A stretch of 64,000 bases of DNA from Trichoplusia ni (lineage: Eukaryota; Arthropoda; Insecta; Lepidoptera; Noctuidae): the NCBI RefSeq assembly GCF_003590095.1, contig NC_039478.1, positions 14,570,001-14,634,000 on the forward strand. Direction: 5' to 3'. The notes beneath the pieces are model-generated. The model did no database searches, was not told the origin of the DNA, and saw nothing but the letters and a program-made list of their open reading frames with translations. A program made the translations under genes and the position numbers. Of this stretch, positions 52,701 to 64,000 are shown piece after piece (within the stretch, counting starts at the first letter, position 1; each line of letters opens with the position of its first letter).

Positions 52701-53125
52701 GACTAGTTCTTGTTGTAGTTTAAACTGTTTTGAATTGCTGAGATATTTTTTTATAAATAGCGTAGTAAATTAGTGATATAGGTTGAAGTGTAGCCGCAAA
52801 TCAGTATGATCTGACTATCAAAGTGCGGTGGAGTGGTGGCGTCGCGCCGCCGACCAGAGCTTATTCATTATTATAATATGATATAGGTACGGACGTCGAC
52901 TCTCGTCCGTTTTCTCTTATTATGCACGTAACTTTGCGTTATCTATAAAATTATCATCGTCAAGTGTGTTGTTTACATAACAGATGTGACAGGCACCGTA
53001 TGTTATAATGGATACGTAGGAATTGATTCACTCATTGCACGTACGCCAAATGGATACGAAACTTCCAACTTCTGCCCATTTGTGTATAACTTAGAGGAAG
53101 TTAATGGCTGAAGCGATAGTGAGTT

Positions 53126-53151
53126 TTATTGTGAAAGCTTATTGTGAAAGC
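53126..53151 (+). repeat. Perfect tandem duplicate of TTATTGTGAAAGC
   Basis: Two adjacent identical 13-base units. Likely a recent slippage event. Confidence 0.8.
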
Positions 53152-55554
53152 TTTTAGTACAGATAACTTAAATACACTTAGTATTAAGGAGGAACATGCA
53201 GTTCTAAGAAAGACGAAGTTGAAACTCAATAACCGCGCTATGGTAATTCCTCTCGACAATTTTGATACGTGTAGAATTTAGAATAATAATAAATACATTA
53301 CGTGTTGAGAATAATTTGCGTGAATACCTAAAGATTGATATACAGGCGCCGACTACCGGTAAGGTTACATGGAAATATTTTTATTAAGCATAATTTATTA
53401 TCCAGTTATACAATATTGTAGTAGAACTTTCTATGTTGTTTGTTTGATAGGTTTTGATACTTGAAAGCTTCAAAGGATGCTTTATATTTTTAAGCATCAT
53501 TCTAGTTAAGGTAAAGAATGACAATTATCGTCTGTCATTTGGTTAGTTTGGATCACATACAATTTATAATGTACCTAATATTTGCTCCATTTTGAACTGA
53601 TATGATATGACTTGAAAGTTTGCGTTTATGTTCTCAGCTTATAATAATTATTTCCCACTTTAATTTTAGTAATATCAAGTATTCCTTATTGTTTACCATT
53701 TTATAAGGCAAGCTCAAAACCAGCAATTTACCTACGGGATTCTAAAATGTAGGACAAAAAGACCTCTACAAGTTTATACAATTTGAAAATCTCAAACGCA
53801 GTTGCAAGAACTAGCAGGTAACAGTTTATACCGCAGTTACATTCTGTCGACTGCAGTGATGGTTGTGCGCAGATCTAATAAGCGACAAGTCACCGTCTGC
53901 CAAAGATTTCCCATTAAAGGCTGGGAAGGAAGCAATAATTCCGCTAAATTTGTTTTCCAGCCCATAGGTAGAGAAAACTCCTTTTAGATAGAAAATTAGA
54001 TTGAATAGCTACTTATCTATCTGAATATAACAGCCGCAGGCAAGAATAAAATCAGCCTGTCATACTCACACGTAACCAAATAATTTAAAAATGTTTTATT
54101 GAAAATTGAGATGGAAATCTCTAGGATTCAAAATTGATTTTTCGTGCTATAAATTTAATAATCATTGATTATGCCACCCTTGTTCAGACAATATAATTCA
54201 GTCATTTGCATAGATAAATATGATAGAGGCGTCATCCGATCAAGACTGTTGAAACGGCGCCCATTGTGTGAACGTGACACCAATCATTAGCATCAGATCA
54301 TAGCTTTTCGATCACGTTTCGATTATTTTTGCATCGTATGTGAATAACGTGTCATGTTGTTTGTCACAGATTTTGTGAGTAGGTGAGTATTATACCTACT
54401 TGACAGTCTGTTACTTATTTATGTACTTATTGAGGTCATGTATGATCAACAGATACGGTACGATAAAATGTAGTACGATTTACGAATCGAAATACATTAT
54501 GTTTTGTTTCGGTATGTTTAATGGAATAAAACAAGACAATCGTTTTGTTTATTGAAGTTTCTTGTTTAACCCGTTGAGCGCGGTTATCGCGAAATATAAT
54601 TAAGGTAGAACCTCAATAAGCGGCAATGCGAAGACTTCATTCCTAGGTATTTATAGTGGTAATGAAAATATCGGGGCGGGCCGGCACGAGCTTGGTAACC
54701 ACCGCTGTGATAGAACATACCACTTGCTACCAACCGCTTTGTACCTCGTTTAAAGAGGTTTTATTTAGACAGGAATTTTCGAAATTTCTTTCGTATATAT
54801 GTTTTTATTTCAAGCATAGGCGTCAGACTTTAAAATGTACGAGTATTTTGACTACCATTGCCTCTTAAGTGTAGCTTCATGATAAGTGCGTCTCTGTTAG
54901 AGAAATTTAATTAATGACAATTGAAAAAGGAAAAATAATTGAAGTAAGTATAAGAATTCGGATATGAAGTTTCATGTGTATTTCACTCACATATTTCACA
55001 GAGAAGATCTGTGGAGCTTTCATTAATAAGAATTATTTAGAAAGATAGTACTTAGTACAGAATAAAATCAATATTTGTTTTAACCGATTTATTTGACGAA
55101 TTACCTATTTAATATTTAATGAGCTAAATGAATTATAATTGAATGACAGGTACTTTGACTTACTGAATATTGATAAACGAATTATTTTTCGCAATTATGG
55201 TACGCTCCTCTTGCCTATTTATTGTCAATTAGATACACTCTGAAGTAATCTATTTATTAAATTAGTTCAAGAAGACAAGTCGGTGGTGATGAAAGATTTC
55301 TTCTTTTTTTCCTAAGATTACTTTTCTATATCTTTCCTATAATATATGTACTTAATAAACATAAATACTACTTGTTTGATATCTACTGTGACATGAATAT
55401 CTACTAGTCGAATAAGAAGTTTTTTTGCATTTAATAGCATTATTTTCTCGAAAGAGGTTTATCATTAATTCTTGGGAAACTAGACAACTAAATTTGCTTT
55501 TTTTTTCAACGGCTCCCGTTCTATTTAATTAAATCCTTGTGTAGCGGGGATTTG

Positions 55555-55675
55555 ACAAACACTCAAGTCACGTGCAAGATACCCAGACTTAGGACAAGCA
55601 TTCGTGGATCACATTCTACGCGGGGATCGAACCCACAGTGGTTTTGCCTTGGTGACTCAGCCACTCGGTTACCCA
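55555..55675 (-). mobile_element. tRNA-derived SINE copy, minus strand
   Basis: On the minus strand the head reads TAACCGAGTGG (plus 55661-55671), an RNA polymerase III A box. It is followed by GGTTCGATCCC (plus 55623-55633), a near-perfect B box. The tail then reads ACGAATGCTTGTCCTAAGTC, then TGGGTATCTTGCACGTGACT, then TGAGTGTTTGT. The tail aligns almost base for base with the fragment at 61765-61827, which proves an interspersed family. From memory the tail resembles common lepidopteran SINEs. Divergence between copies shows both are old. Confidence 0.75.
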
Positions 55676-56311
55676 TGGATTTAATGAGTAAAACCGCTGT
55701 AAACGGCTAGTTTAGACTTAATATTAAGTAAACTCTCATATCAATTAATCTTCGTTGAATGATAACCTATTTTCGACCCTGAGTTATACGCAATCTTAGT
55801 ATCATCTTAAATGATGGCTTAAGTGGAATATAATTTATGGCAGTATTAACGACATAGAGCAATTGTAATAGATATAGCTGCCATAATATAGGACTAGACA
55901 TAAACTTGCGGATATCTTTATTTTGCGTAACATATAACATTGTATTATGACAAGATAATTACTAAAACATAATGGCCGTGTGTCTTCTTACCTACAATTT
56001 ATTAATTTTATAAATAGTTCCAGAAAAATATGCTTACATTTTTTATGTATCAAGATTTTAAATGCAGTTTGTTAGTTTTATAAATCTCTTATAAACAAGA
56101 GTAAGCAATGAAAAAAATGTGGTATTACATTTGTTTAAGTAGCTTTATTTATTCTCTTTATTCGTTTGAAAGATTTCGAAGCTATGCCAGTCTGCCGATT
56201 TGAATAACTTTCGCCTAACTTGAAGTTAGATCGTGCCCATGTACGCTCCAGGATAAACGCTACTTTTATTACAATTAATAGAAACTATGATACAAAATGA
56301 ATAATTTCCGA

Positions 56312-56355
56312 AAACTCAGTATAAACAAGAGTTGACTCTTGTTTATACTGAGTTT
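56312..56355. repeat. Perfect 44-bp palindrome
   Basis: Arms of 21 bases (56312-56332 and 56335-56355) are exact reverse complements around a central TG. The left arm runs AAACTCAGTATAAACAAGAG plus T. The match stops sharply at both outer ends. Each arm carries ATAAACA/TGTTTAT, the core recognised by forkhead factors. Perfection over 21 bp suggests recent origin or selection. A 2-base loop cannot form as such, so any hairpin would open a few central pairs. Confidence 0.9.
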
Positions 56356-57019
56356 ATCGCAGTCGCAAAGCGGAACAAACCAGCTCACGACGGCACCGCG
56401 CAGATAATTACCGCTAATCCGCAGTTGCTTCTCTTTGTTAGCCAAACGATTAAAATAATAATCACGACTTTAATACACTGAAATGAGACGTTTTCTTCCC
56501 CATTCTGTAGACGGTAATAACCGTGTAAAAGTTGCTACATTGTCGCTAACTGTCGGCTTCGCTCAGCCATAAATCTATTCCGGGTATCTATTTATTAAGT
56601 CGTTTTGTAGCCCTATTAAATATTGGTTAGATTAATTAGACATTGATAGCAGCTGTTTGCTTGTTAATTAGCGAAGTATCTTACACGTAACTGGTTCTAT
56701 ACAGTTTGTATTGGCTCTACTTTTAACAGCGGGATATCTTTATGTTTTACCGTTTTTAGTAAATTGTAGGATAGTGGACTGTTAATTCTAGATTCAAAAT
56801 GCTTTTTTGCACTTTGTCTTGAGTTTGGAAAACGGAACTAAATAAGGTCATGCTCTGAGTTAATATTGAACTATGAAATAATATAGTTTTAAATTGACCG
56901 TATAAGAATAATACCCTACGTTTGCGGGTAAATAGACAATTAAATGGATACTACACTCGTGATACTTTTTTCTTGTTTAACTAGACAATAACAATACCGC
57001 GGCTTTATTTCATCGTATC

Positions 57020-57060
57020 CTCATCATCAGCCGATATTCGTCCACTTCTGGACAAGCTGA
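57020..57060 (+). mobile_element. Short relic of a lepidopteran LINE 3' tail
   Basis: TCATCATCAGCCGATATTCG is followed by TCCACTTCTGGACAAGC. This resembles the widespread motif 'catcatcagcc...cgtccactgctggacaaaggcct' in the 3' parts of lepidopteran LINEs. Only about 40 bases can be aligned by eye; beyond that it is lost. Confidence 0.5.
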
Positions 57061-60000
57061 GCTTTATTTAAATTTGACTTAATATGTACAGCGTTAAAGT
57101 TGCAAATACTCAAAAGTCGGATGCCACTCTAGGCTATGTAGAGCGCTATCTCTCTTCTGCAATTACAAAAATATGACCTAGTGGTAGGCGAGTACAGAAG
57201 GTGAGTAATATGGGGTATTTAACTTGCACGCCAGTAAACGTGGAAATGATCATTAAGTTAACTATGTAAGAGCAATTTGTGGTAAGCAACGAGGATACTT
57301 TTGGTATGTTAATTAGTTTTGTAGGTTTTAGCTCTGAAGATCATACATTTCTATTAAATTATTGTAGTGTATGTGACATAGTGTAAATTAGTTGACTTCG
57401 GCAAAGTAAATATAAATTGTGTACTGATTTTGGATGACTTAGTATGTTTGTTTGTATGTTACGCCGTAGCGCTTTATTTGCTGTTAAGATTATTGTAACG
57501 TAAATGGCCTATAGGGCTAATAAAACTATTTTTTTAAAGCTTTTGCGAAGAATCTTAGGACGCTGTCGCTAGTAATGTTGCAACGATTTACAACTTAAGG
57601 GTGAAGATTTTCCGTAATTTCCCTTATTTTTTATGTTATTTAAAGATTTAATTTTGAAAATACACATTACAACAGTGGATTCTATTAATACATTGATTGG
57701 GAAGAAATTGAAATTATTAAAGAAACTTGGGGCATAGACATTTACGAGACTTCTTTGGAGTTACAGTTTCGAAAGTTCTAAACCGATATAAATGGATGCA
57801 TGTCAAAAGATATTCGTTATTACTATCATACCCGTACGTCAACCCTAATAGGAGACATCAGATGAATTAGTACACATACACAATTGAACTCACTACTTAC
57901 ATCAATCATTTCACATAAGACTATTATTACAAAGAAAAAAACGTCATTACATATGTGTTGTTTATATACAAGCAAATAAATGAGCTCCAAATGACGTCTG
58001 ATGATGAAATGACTTGACAAGAACCATCTATTGTTATCGATGCGTCGTGATGTCGCCGTGATTAGAAAACTAACTATATAATATATAAGTACGGAATGTG
58101 ATCACATCACAAATCAATTTCACAAATTGAAACATGACTGTAGATACAATGGTTGTTTTTTCGTTTCAGCTGGGCCCCATTGACGCCGGTGATTGAACTT
58201 CTAATTGGCAATGAGAACTGTCATCGGTCACGCTGTTTCTGGCAGTCACGATCCTGACCGTCCGACTGGACTGCGGCATAGGTGACAACTGTACGGTTCA
58301 GAAAGTAACCGGTGCGCGACAGTTCCAAACTAGTTTTCCTCATGAAGCGTTTCTGTTTTCTATTCAGATTAGAGTGTAACTGTATCCTTTTTGGAGGTTT
58401 CACTTAGTGATGTATTGCAGTTGTTTGTGACGATGGATGGATATAGTTGATGTGGAAATTATTATTGATACGCTAATAATTGAATTTGGGATTTCCGAGA
58501 ATCGATATCACTGAATTTGTGACGAGTATAATTGGAAATTGAAACTATGCGGGATTTTTAGTGCAAAGTTAGTAGTAGTGTACGGATGAAAAATTATAAA
58601 TGATGAAACGTGTACCTAAGTATTGATTATCGCATGATCAAATAATGGCATTCTTCCACATTGTTTAGCGGCAGTATGCAACAGATCGTGTCGCCAACAC
58701 AGAACATTTCCTACGTCGTATGTTAACGGTGTTAACTCATTACCGCCTCGCGGGCCTTGTCTCAGCCATTTGAGGAGACAAAATGGCGTCCGTCGTAAAT
58801 TACCATATTTTTAGTAAAATTTACACTTTGCCATTATCTACCGGTCGGGCACCGCAGTCGAGTCAACGCCCTCAAACCATCCGGATCTAATTACGTAGTG
58901 TCATTAACATTGCGGAGGCGGCACGTCGGCCTAGGAAATGGAATCGAATCATTAGTAGTTTGATTACAAAAAAGGCTTAATAGAAATATAATAACGTCCG
59001 ACGGAGAAGAAATTGTAAAAAGATTGTAGAGCGATCCAATAATTGGCGGTTATTTGTCGATACGGTTTGGAGCGGATAATGGGTTGGGACGCCTCGACGT
59101 GACTCCAGGCCGTACTGCACGACCCGGCCGCATCCTCACTCGCTGAGCAGGCTAGCTTAGCGGTAAGCAGATCGATTTGTATGATACGAATCAATCAGAT
59201 ATACTAACAAGCGCTTGAACTATGCTACCGGGTAGCTCCATCATGATTAGATCAGTGTTACAACCAGCACAGATCATACACAACATTATGATTGGACTAC
59301 ACATTGTTAGCCTCTAATCTCATCAATATTTTTTTCTACTTCTGTCATATTTGACGTTACTCGTAAATGTCTTTTCGTTATTATCATTCATGTTTCATCC
59401 TTTTATTAAAGCGACATACCGAACAATGAAATACCATATTCTATTCAGTAAATCTTTACACCAAGTGAAAACACGATTTGCCGTGAAGATTTCGTGTTAA
59501 CAAAGCATTTTGTGATCATTTATCGGCGGCTGCAACGGTTACTTACGAAATTCGCGTAAAACCGACGCCATTGAACGTTTACGAGTGAAGCTGGGCCGCG
59601 AATACAGCGTGACGGAGGTAGCGCGTGGGGTATGTCCGCTAGCAGGTCAGGAGGACGTTGTTGTGTACGCATAAACTATTGTGGAAGGTCTGTTTAAGAA
59701 AATCCTTCGACTTTCTGGGTTTTATGTAAGGCTAAATGAGCCATTTTCATAAAGGTCGTATTTAAGTCAAATAAACAATCAACACATCTCTCCTCCTACC
59801 TAGTAACCAATGCGCTTTATTTTGACAGCTACGAGTCATTCACTTTGAGTAACATCTCAAGAATCTATGCCACGCGGATGTAGATTAAAACTTGAGCAAC
59901 AGATTGCTAATAACAATATAATTTATGTGTATCATTTGCATCTATTGTATTTAAGAGCGATCTTTTGTTTGGCATTTGAATTTTAACATCCGTATCATTT

Positions 60001-61740
60001 TGGGTACCTACCGAATCCTATCCGCCCACCTGCTTAGTAATATGACACCAAAAATTCATCTTAAACGATCTCCTTAAGACAGTTGTTTGTAGCCTTCGGA
60101 TCCACGTTCGATTTGGGTCGCTTGTTTTGAGGCCCAACCAACTACCACAATGAATTTTCTATACACTATTTTTATAAATCAAGTATATAATACTAGTGCG
60201 AGCGTGACGTATTTAAAGAGTTACGTGATAACCTGGTTTGTTGAGTTTTTATAAAATTATTTTGTCAAAGGCCGCGAATTTGTGTAGTGTTACTTTCTGG
60301 GAGATAATACTTAGACTTAAAAAATACCTACGTGCGTCTTTATTTTGACGATTGATTCGACCTTGCCCCATTTATCATTGTTAGGATCTGTTTGATCCAA
60401 AGAACTGTATTCAATATCACTTGTGCGTCGATAAGTGAAGTGAGTATACAGAATGTTTTGTGCATGTGATTAGATCGAGTTTGCGTTATTATAACTAATA
60501 GCAATTTCTTGTTGAACCTTATCTTGAGAAACGCCTCTAATAGATGATGTTGTCACGTGGAATATTAATATAACACTTGACAGTTCAATAAGTGAGGTAG
60601 GGAGGGCGTAAACTCGGGGTTTTTCTTGGAGAAAGACCTAGGCGTACAAGTAAATCAACCATTTTTTGTAGGTAATGGTATTATTCTAAGTGATGTTGTA
60701 AAAAGCACTTTATTAAAGCAAACTACTTGAACTAAATAAGTTTATTTATTAGGCTTTTTATGCAAACTAGCTACGTTATATTTAATTGCACAATGATTTC
60801 AGTTATTGACCGGCCTAATACAAGTTGCTGTAGCGAGTAGGTAATAATAAATAAACACTGCAGAACTGATTAAAGTTTTGGAAATTCCTATTAACTTAAT
60901 CATTAATTAACACATTTGATTAAGCTACCTACAATATTACTTTATTTTGATAAATCTTTTTCCTTTGTAGGTACTTCAAGTTTACGATTCACGATTCCGT
61001 TACGATTTAAAATAAAGTCAGAACTAGACAAATAGGTAGCCACGTATCCGTAGACTTGATCCCTTAACTAGGTATGAACCTATAAAATTTAAGGTTTTTA
61101 AGTTCATTTTTTTACTTTAAGAACTTTTTCCACAATCTTGTAATCTAACACTTCTAGACTGCATAGTTTGTCTGGGACTTTGAGTAGGTAAAACTTTTAA
61201 CTAATTTTAATGAATCTGCGTAGAACGGACGTATATAATTACACATAAAGCAATATGTGTAACTAGTTTTTTATTTAAAGGAATCAGTTTTTTTATTGAA
61301 TAGTTCATGTTTTATTACATATTTACAGATATTTTTTTATGTGGATGTGTCTAGGTATATTAAACTAGGTTTAACTAAACATGGACTGTATACAATTTCA
61401 CGAGATCTCTATAATTTACTAATGCTTAAGTCGAAATGAGGGAAAGCAGATTAATTATTAACGTTTCTTTTTGTTTAGTGACAAAAAAGTGAGCCCTCCT
61501 AAGATAATTATCTGTTACTGTATTAAAAAAAAAATACGACTCCGACAAAATTGTTTGCTTGATCATTGGTGAAACTAGCGTTTTCGTCTTTTTTCTTGAA
61601 TTCGCTTTCTGACACGACTTGCAAGTAAATTGATGGCCACACATTTAGAATTCTGTTGTAATTGAAACTCGTTGATGGTAGATCAGTTTTTATACGTATA
61701 GTTCTTAGTGACCTAGCAGTAAATTAATCTAATACATTAC
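57061..61740. other. AT-rich non-coding stretch
   Basis: No gene supported. A good acceptor-like TTTTTTCGTTTCAG ends at 58169 (plus) but is followed by at most eight codons before a stop. A box-A-like TAGCTTAGCGG occurs at 59153-59163 without a clear box B. A GC-richer patch lies at about 59060-59170. Confidence 0.4.
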
Positions 61741-61745
61741 GTTTT

Positions 61746-61827
61746 ACAAGCATTTGCGTGATCAACAAATGCTTGTTCTGAGTCTGGGTGTCATGCATGT
61801 ATCACTTGAATGTTTGTTAAAGTCCAC
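61746..61827 (+). mobile_element. SINE tail fragment with an inverted repeat at its start
   Basis: From 61765 the sequence ACAAATGCTTGTTCTGAGTC, then TGGGTGTCATGCATGTATCA, then CTTGAATGTTTGT matches the tail of the SINE at 55555-55675 in opposite orientation. The head with its polymerase III boxes is missing. ACAAGCATTTG (61746-61756) is an exact inverted copy of CAAATGCTTGT (61766-61776), so the truncation point carries a small foldback of element sequence. Confidence 0.7.
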
Positions 61828-61829
61828 TT

Positions 61830-63310
61830 CTTGCGGAACTCTAGAATTCAAGGCTTAGTGCGGAAGTTATTTTTTTAAGTATTTTAGAATTTTATTTAAT
61901 AGTTCTCTATCATTTACTTTTTGGGGGATTTATGGATATCATGCTCAAAGAAAAGCTCGTCATACTATTGAACAGTTTCAAACTACCATAGTCGCATCCA
62001 TAGGGTGTTGTTATTTACATTATTGATTGAACAGACATCTGCTCAAGTTATCTATAATAGGAAAGCTTCGATGACGGGTACTTTTTGTAAGTGATCACCA
62101 ACATTCACCATCACTGCTTCAATGATCTGCCTACTTACCGACATGATATCGATTCCATAAAAAATCTATTGTATTACAACAAAAAGCCTTATTTTCTGAG
62201 CACGTCCTATATATTGTGTTTTACAATGAAATAATTAGCCAGTTCACTAACGGGAACATTTTTTGTTTAGCTTTTTTCTCTTGTTTGTAATTCAATATTT
62301 TTTTGAGTGGGAGTTACGCATTTTAAGTAGATCAAGGTATAGGGATAGGTATTGTTAAGCAGGCGGATTATTCTATTATACCGTACCTCTAAAACACTGT
62401 TATTACCTTCAAAATTAAAATATAGTACGAATGAATAAATCAAAATAATTTGTGAACACCCTGTAACGTATTTTTTCACAATCCAGCGACGACTGGTCAG
62501 CATCTAGTTTGGCCGTTAAAAAATATAATAATAATTTGTAAAAAAAAGATAAATATATATTAAAAAAAAACATTTATCGGTAAAGCCAATGTGTTCTCTT
62601 ATTGTGTGCTTTTATTTTTCGACCTTTATTTGTGTGTTTTAATATCAGGTATAAATAAGGTCTTATTTTATATCAAGAGTGGTGTTGTGTTAGTATGTTT
62701 GATGTCGAACACAGACCCTTGCATCAGTAATCATGAATATTATTAATAATAACATGAAGTAGAAGCTACCTTAGACCTAGACTACCTTAATCAGCTCAAC
62801 AATTTAAATAAAGTGAACCAAGTAGCTATGTGCCGTCACGATCGTTTCAAGTAATTATATTTTAGTACTCATTACTCACAAACTTTGTAAACTAGCAATC
62901 TGTTCCTCTCGTTGGTTTTCGAGGCTTAAAAAACTAAGTGACAATATCAAATGCCTCCCACGAAGTTGGGAAGTACACCTTAGTTAATAAAAACTTCAGC
63001 CAACATCTATTGTAGCAATCTATCTTTGTAGAAAAATAAAACAAAAGAGACTTCTTTGTTTTAAGGCTCAGGTACAAGGTTTACTATGCCATTGTATCTA
63101 CCAGCGTGCAATACTTTACATTTTCAATTATCTCCAATGTTCACCTGTCCCTTAATAATTCGTTAATTCACCAAGTCTTAGCACGAGACTTTCTAGCGTA
63201 AAGTAATAGCATTGTTTAAAGTCATTGTTACCTCACATTGCATTCCACATAAATGTTCTCGAACAAAAGAAAACAAAAAAAACAAACTCAGGATAAAGGA
63301 ACCAAGGAAA
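61830..63310. other. AT-rich non-coding stretch
   Basis: No gene supported and no recognised repeat. If the right-edge minus-strand gene model is correct, this is intergenic DNA just beyond its poly(A) site. Confidence 0.4.
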
Positions 63311-63317
63311 CAAAAAC

Positions 63318-63957
63318 AAAAAAAAAAACATAATTCAATAATATAAATATTGCATTTATTTCAACGAATTCTGCAAATATAATAACTGTAGATAATAATT
63401 ATAATAATACTATTCAGTTTACAAGACTTTCAATCTTTCCCTAGGCGACGAGTCATCGCCGCGATATACCAAAGAACTCTTTCACTGGCTGGCACAGGAC
63501 TTTGTTTCAAATAACTATTTAGAATAACGTCATCTGAATAACAGTAAATGCAGAGCGCATAAAATTAGGTTAAACATTAAATTATACAAATTAAAATTAA
63601 ATTATTGGAAGTCGTATTGGAGGCAAATTCAATATCAAGGTGTACGTCAGTCGCCTTGACGTAAATACGTTTAGGTATCTACATGACAAACAAAAATAAT
63701 AGTAAAACTAAAGAACAAAAATAAATACAAACATAACAAAAATAAAAAAATAATAATAACAAAAAGCGATATGCAAATAAACATGCTTTACATCCAAACT
63801 AAAACCATAATGCCGTTGTATGTATTCGAGAAGTAGTAAATAATACGATATTATGTTCTTTACGAGTCACCGGGACATTTGCATTTGAAAGATCAATAGA
63901 GACGTATCAACGTGTTTAGGAGACGGTAGCGAAAATTTCCACGTAATAAACAAGGGT
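63318..63957 (-). other. Probable 3' UTR and poly(A) site of a right-edge minus-strand gene
   Basis: On the minus strand, AT-rich and T-rich low-complexity sequence follows the GC-rich right edge and ends near a canonical AATAAA (plus 63355-63360). About 25 bases beyond it is a run of eleven T (plus 63318-63328) and further T/GT-rich DNA back to about 63266. This is the usual arrangement of signal, cleavage zone and downstream element. All three minus frames entering from the edge stop within it (plus 63916-63918, 63893-63895, 63867-63869). The strand and the gene remain inferred. Confidence 0.4.
63355..63360 (-). terminator. Candidate poly(A) signal AATAAA
   Basis: AATAAA on the minus strand is followed 27 bases later by a T-rich tract. 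This suits cleavage at about plus 63330-63340. Confidence 0.4.
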
Positions 63958-64000
63958 ACGGCGGCGGCTCCCGCGGCGCGTGCGCACCGGCGCGGGCGCA
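63958..64000 (-). CDS. Possible C-terminal coding end of a second gene (partial)
   Basis: The last 43 bases are almost pure G and C and end abruptly at the AT-rich putative 3' UTR. All three minus frames are open through them, giving Ala/Arg/Pro-rich peptides, so the true frame cannot be chosen and the product cannot be named. It could instead be the edge of a CpG island. It contains the 16-mer GCACCGGCGCGGGCGC, also found at 46842. Confidence 0.2.

Larger units (their letters stand above)
46001..55550. other. Long AT-rich non-coding stretch
   Basis: No gene supported over about 9.5 kb apart from small repeats listed separately. Runs of plus-strand open frames at 48422-48926 and 51861-52368 are low-complexity or unremarkable and show no domain. 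CTACCTACCTAC-type words (about 48836) are common in lepidopteran DNA. A TTAGG-like run of 2.8 units lies at 51685-51698. Confidence 0.4.

Noticed and set aside
58150..58196. Strong-looking splice acceptor TTTTTTCGTTTCAG on the plus strand
   Set aside because: Downstream frames close quickly (TGA after eight codons in the best one), with no poly(A) signal or coding composition to support an exon.
1..64000. CRISPR arrays, rRNA, intact tRNA genes, bacterial operons, viral genes
   Set aside because: None found. No regularly spaced direct repeats, no rRNA-like blocks and no ribosome-binding-site-led gene chains; the sequence is eukaryotic.

Overview
The window is animal, most likely insect and probably lepidopteran, genomic DNA. 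It is AT-rich, has no bacterial gene packing, and shows splice-like and polyadenylation-like signals. It also carries degraded interspersed repeats that I recognise from moth and butterfly genomes: the 3' tail of an RTE-type LINE, and a tRNA-derived SINE family whose tail reads TGAGTCTGGGTGTC. The repeat assignments are from memory, not from a search. No complete protein-coding gene is visible. Almost all short open reading frames behave like chance frames in non-coding DNA.

Left edge (1-158): the only convincing coding exon. It lies on the minus strand, starts at a good splice acceptor and stays open with very strong GC preference at third codon positions up to the window edge. Its gene continues off the left side, and any upstream exons would lie at higher coordinates, inside this window or beyond it. 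Right edge (about 63318-64000): a GC-rich piece, possibly the last codons of a second minus-strand gene, followed on the minus strand by about 0.6 kb of T-rich sequence with an AATAAA signal and a T-rich downstream tract. This looks like a 3' UTR and poly(A) site. The roughly 63 kb in between would then be intergenic DNA plus the first intron or introns of the left-hand gene.

The interior has CpG-richer islands (about 3.9-5.1 kb, 24.84-25.03 kb, 32.9-33.05 kb, 36.9-37.0 kb). The 24.84-25.03 kb island is the best candidate for a promoter or 5' exon. Scattered through the AT-rich remainder are old transposon remnants (3.2, 55.6, 57.0 and 61.8 kb), ATTT microsatellites, short local tandem duplications and several well-formed inverted repeats. 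The most striking is a perfect 44-bp palindrome at 56312-56355. A CpG-rich nested inverted repeat sits near 33 kb, and the 11-mer GACAACCCTGT occurs three times on the same strand. A pair of overlapping, protein-like reading frames at 20.76-21.09 kb and one at 5.83-6.08 kb are the best leads for small or decayed coding sequence, but neither is secure.

No rRNA, functional tRNA, snRNA, CRISPR array or intact transposase gene was found. The overall picture is a large regulatory or intronic landscape beside a gene I could not identify.
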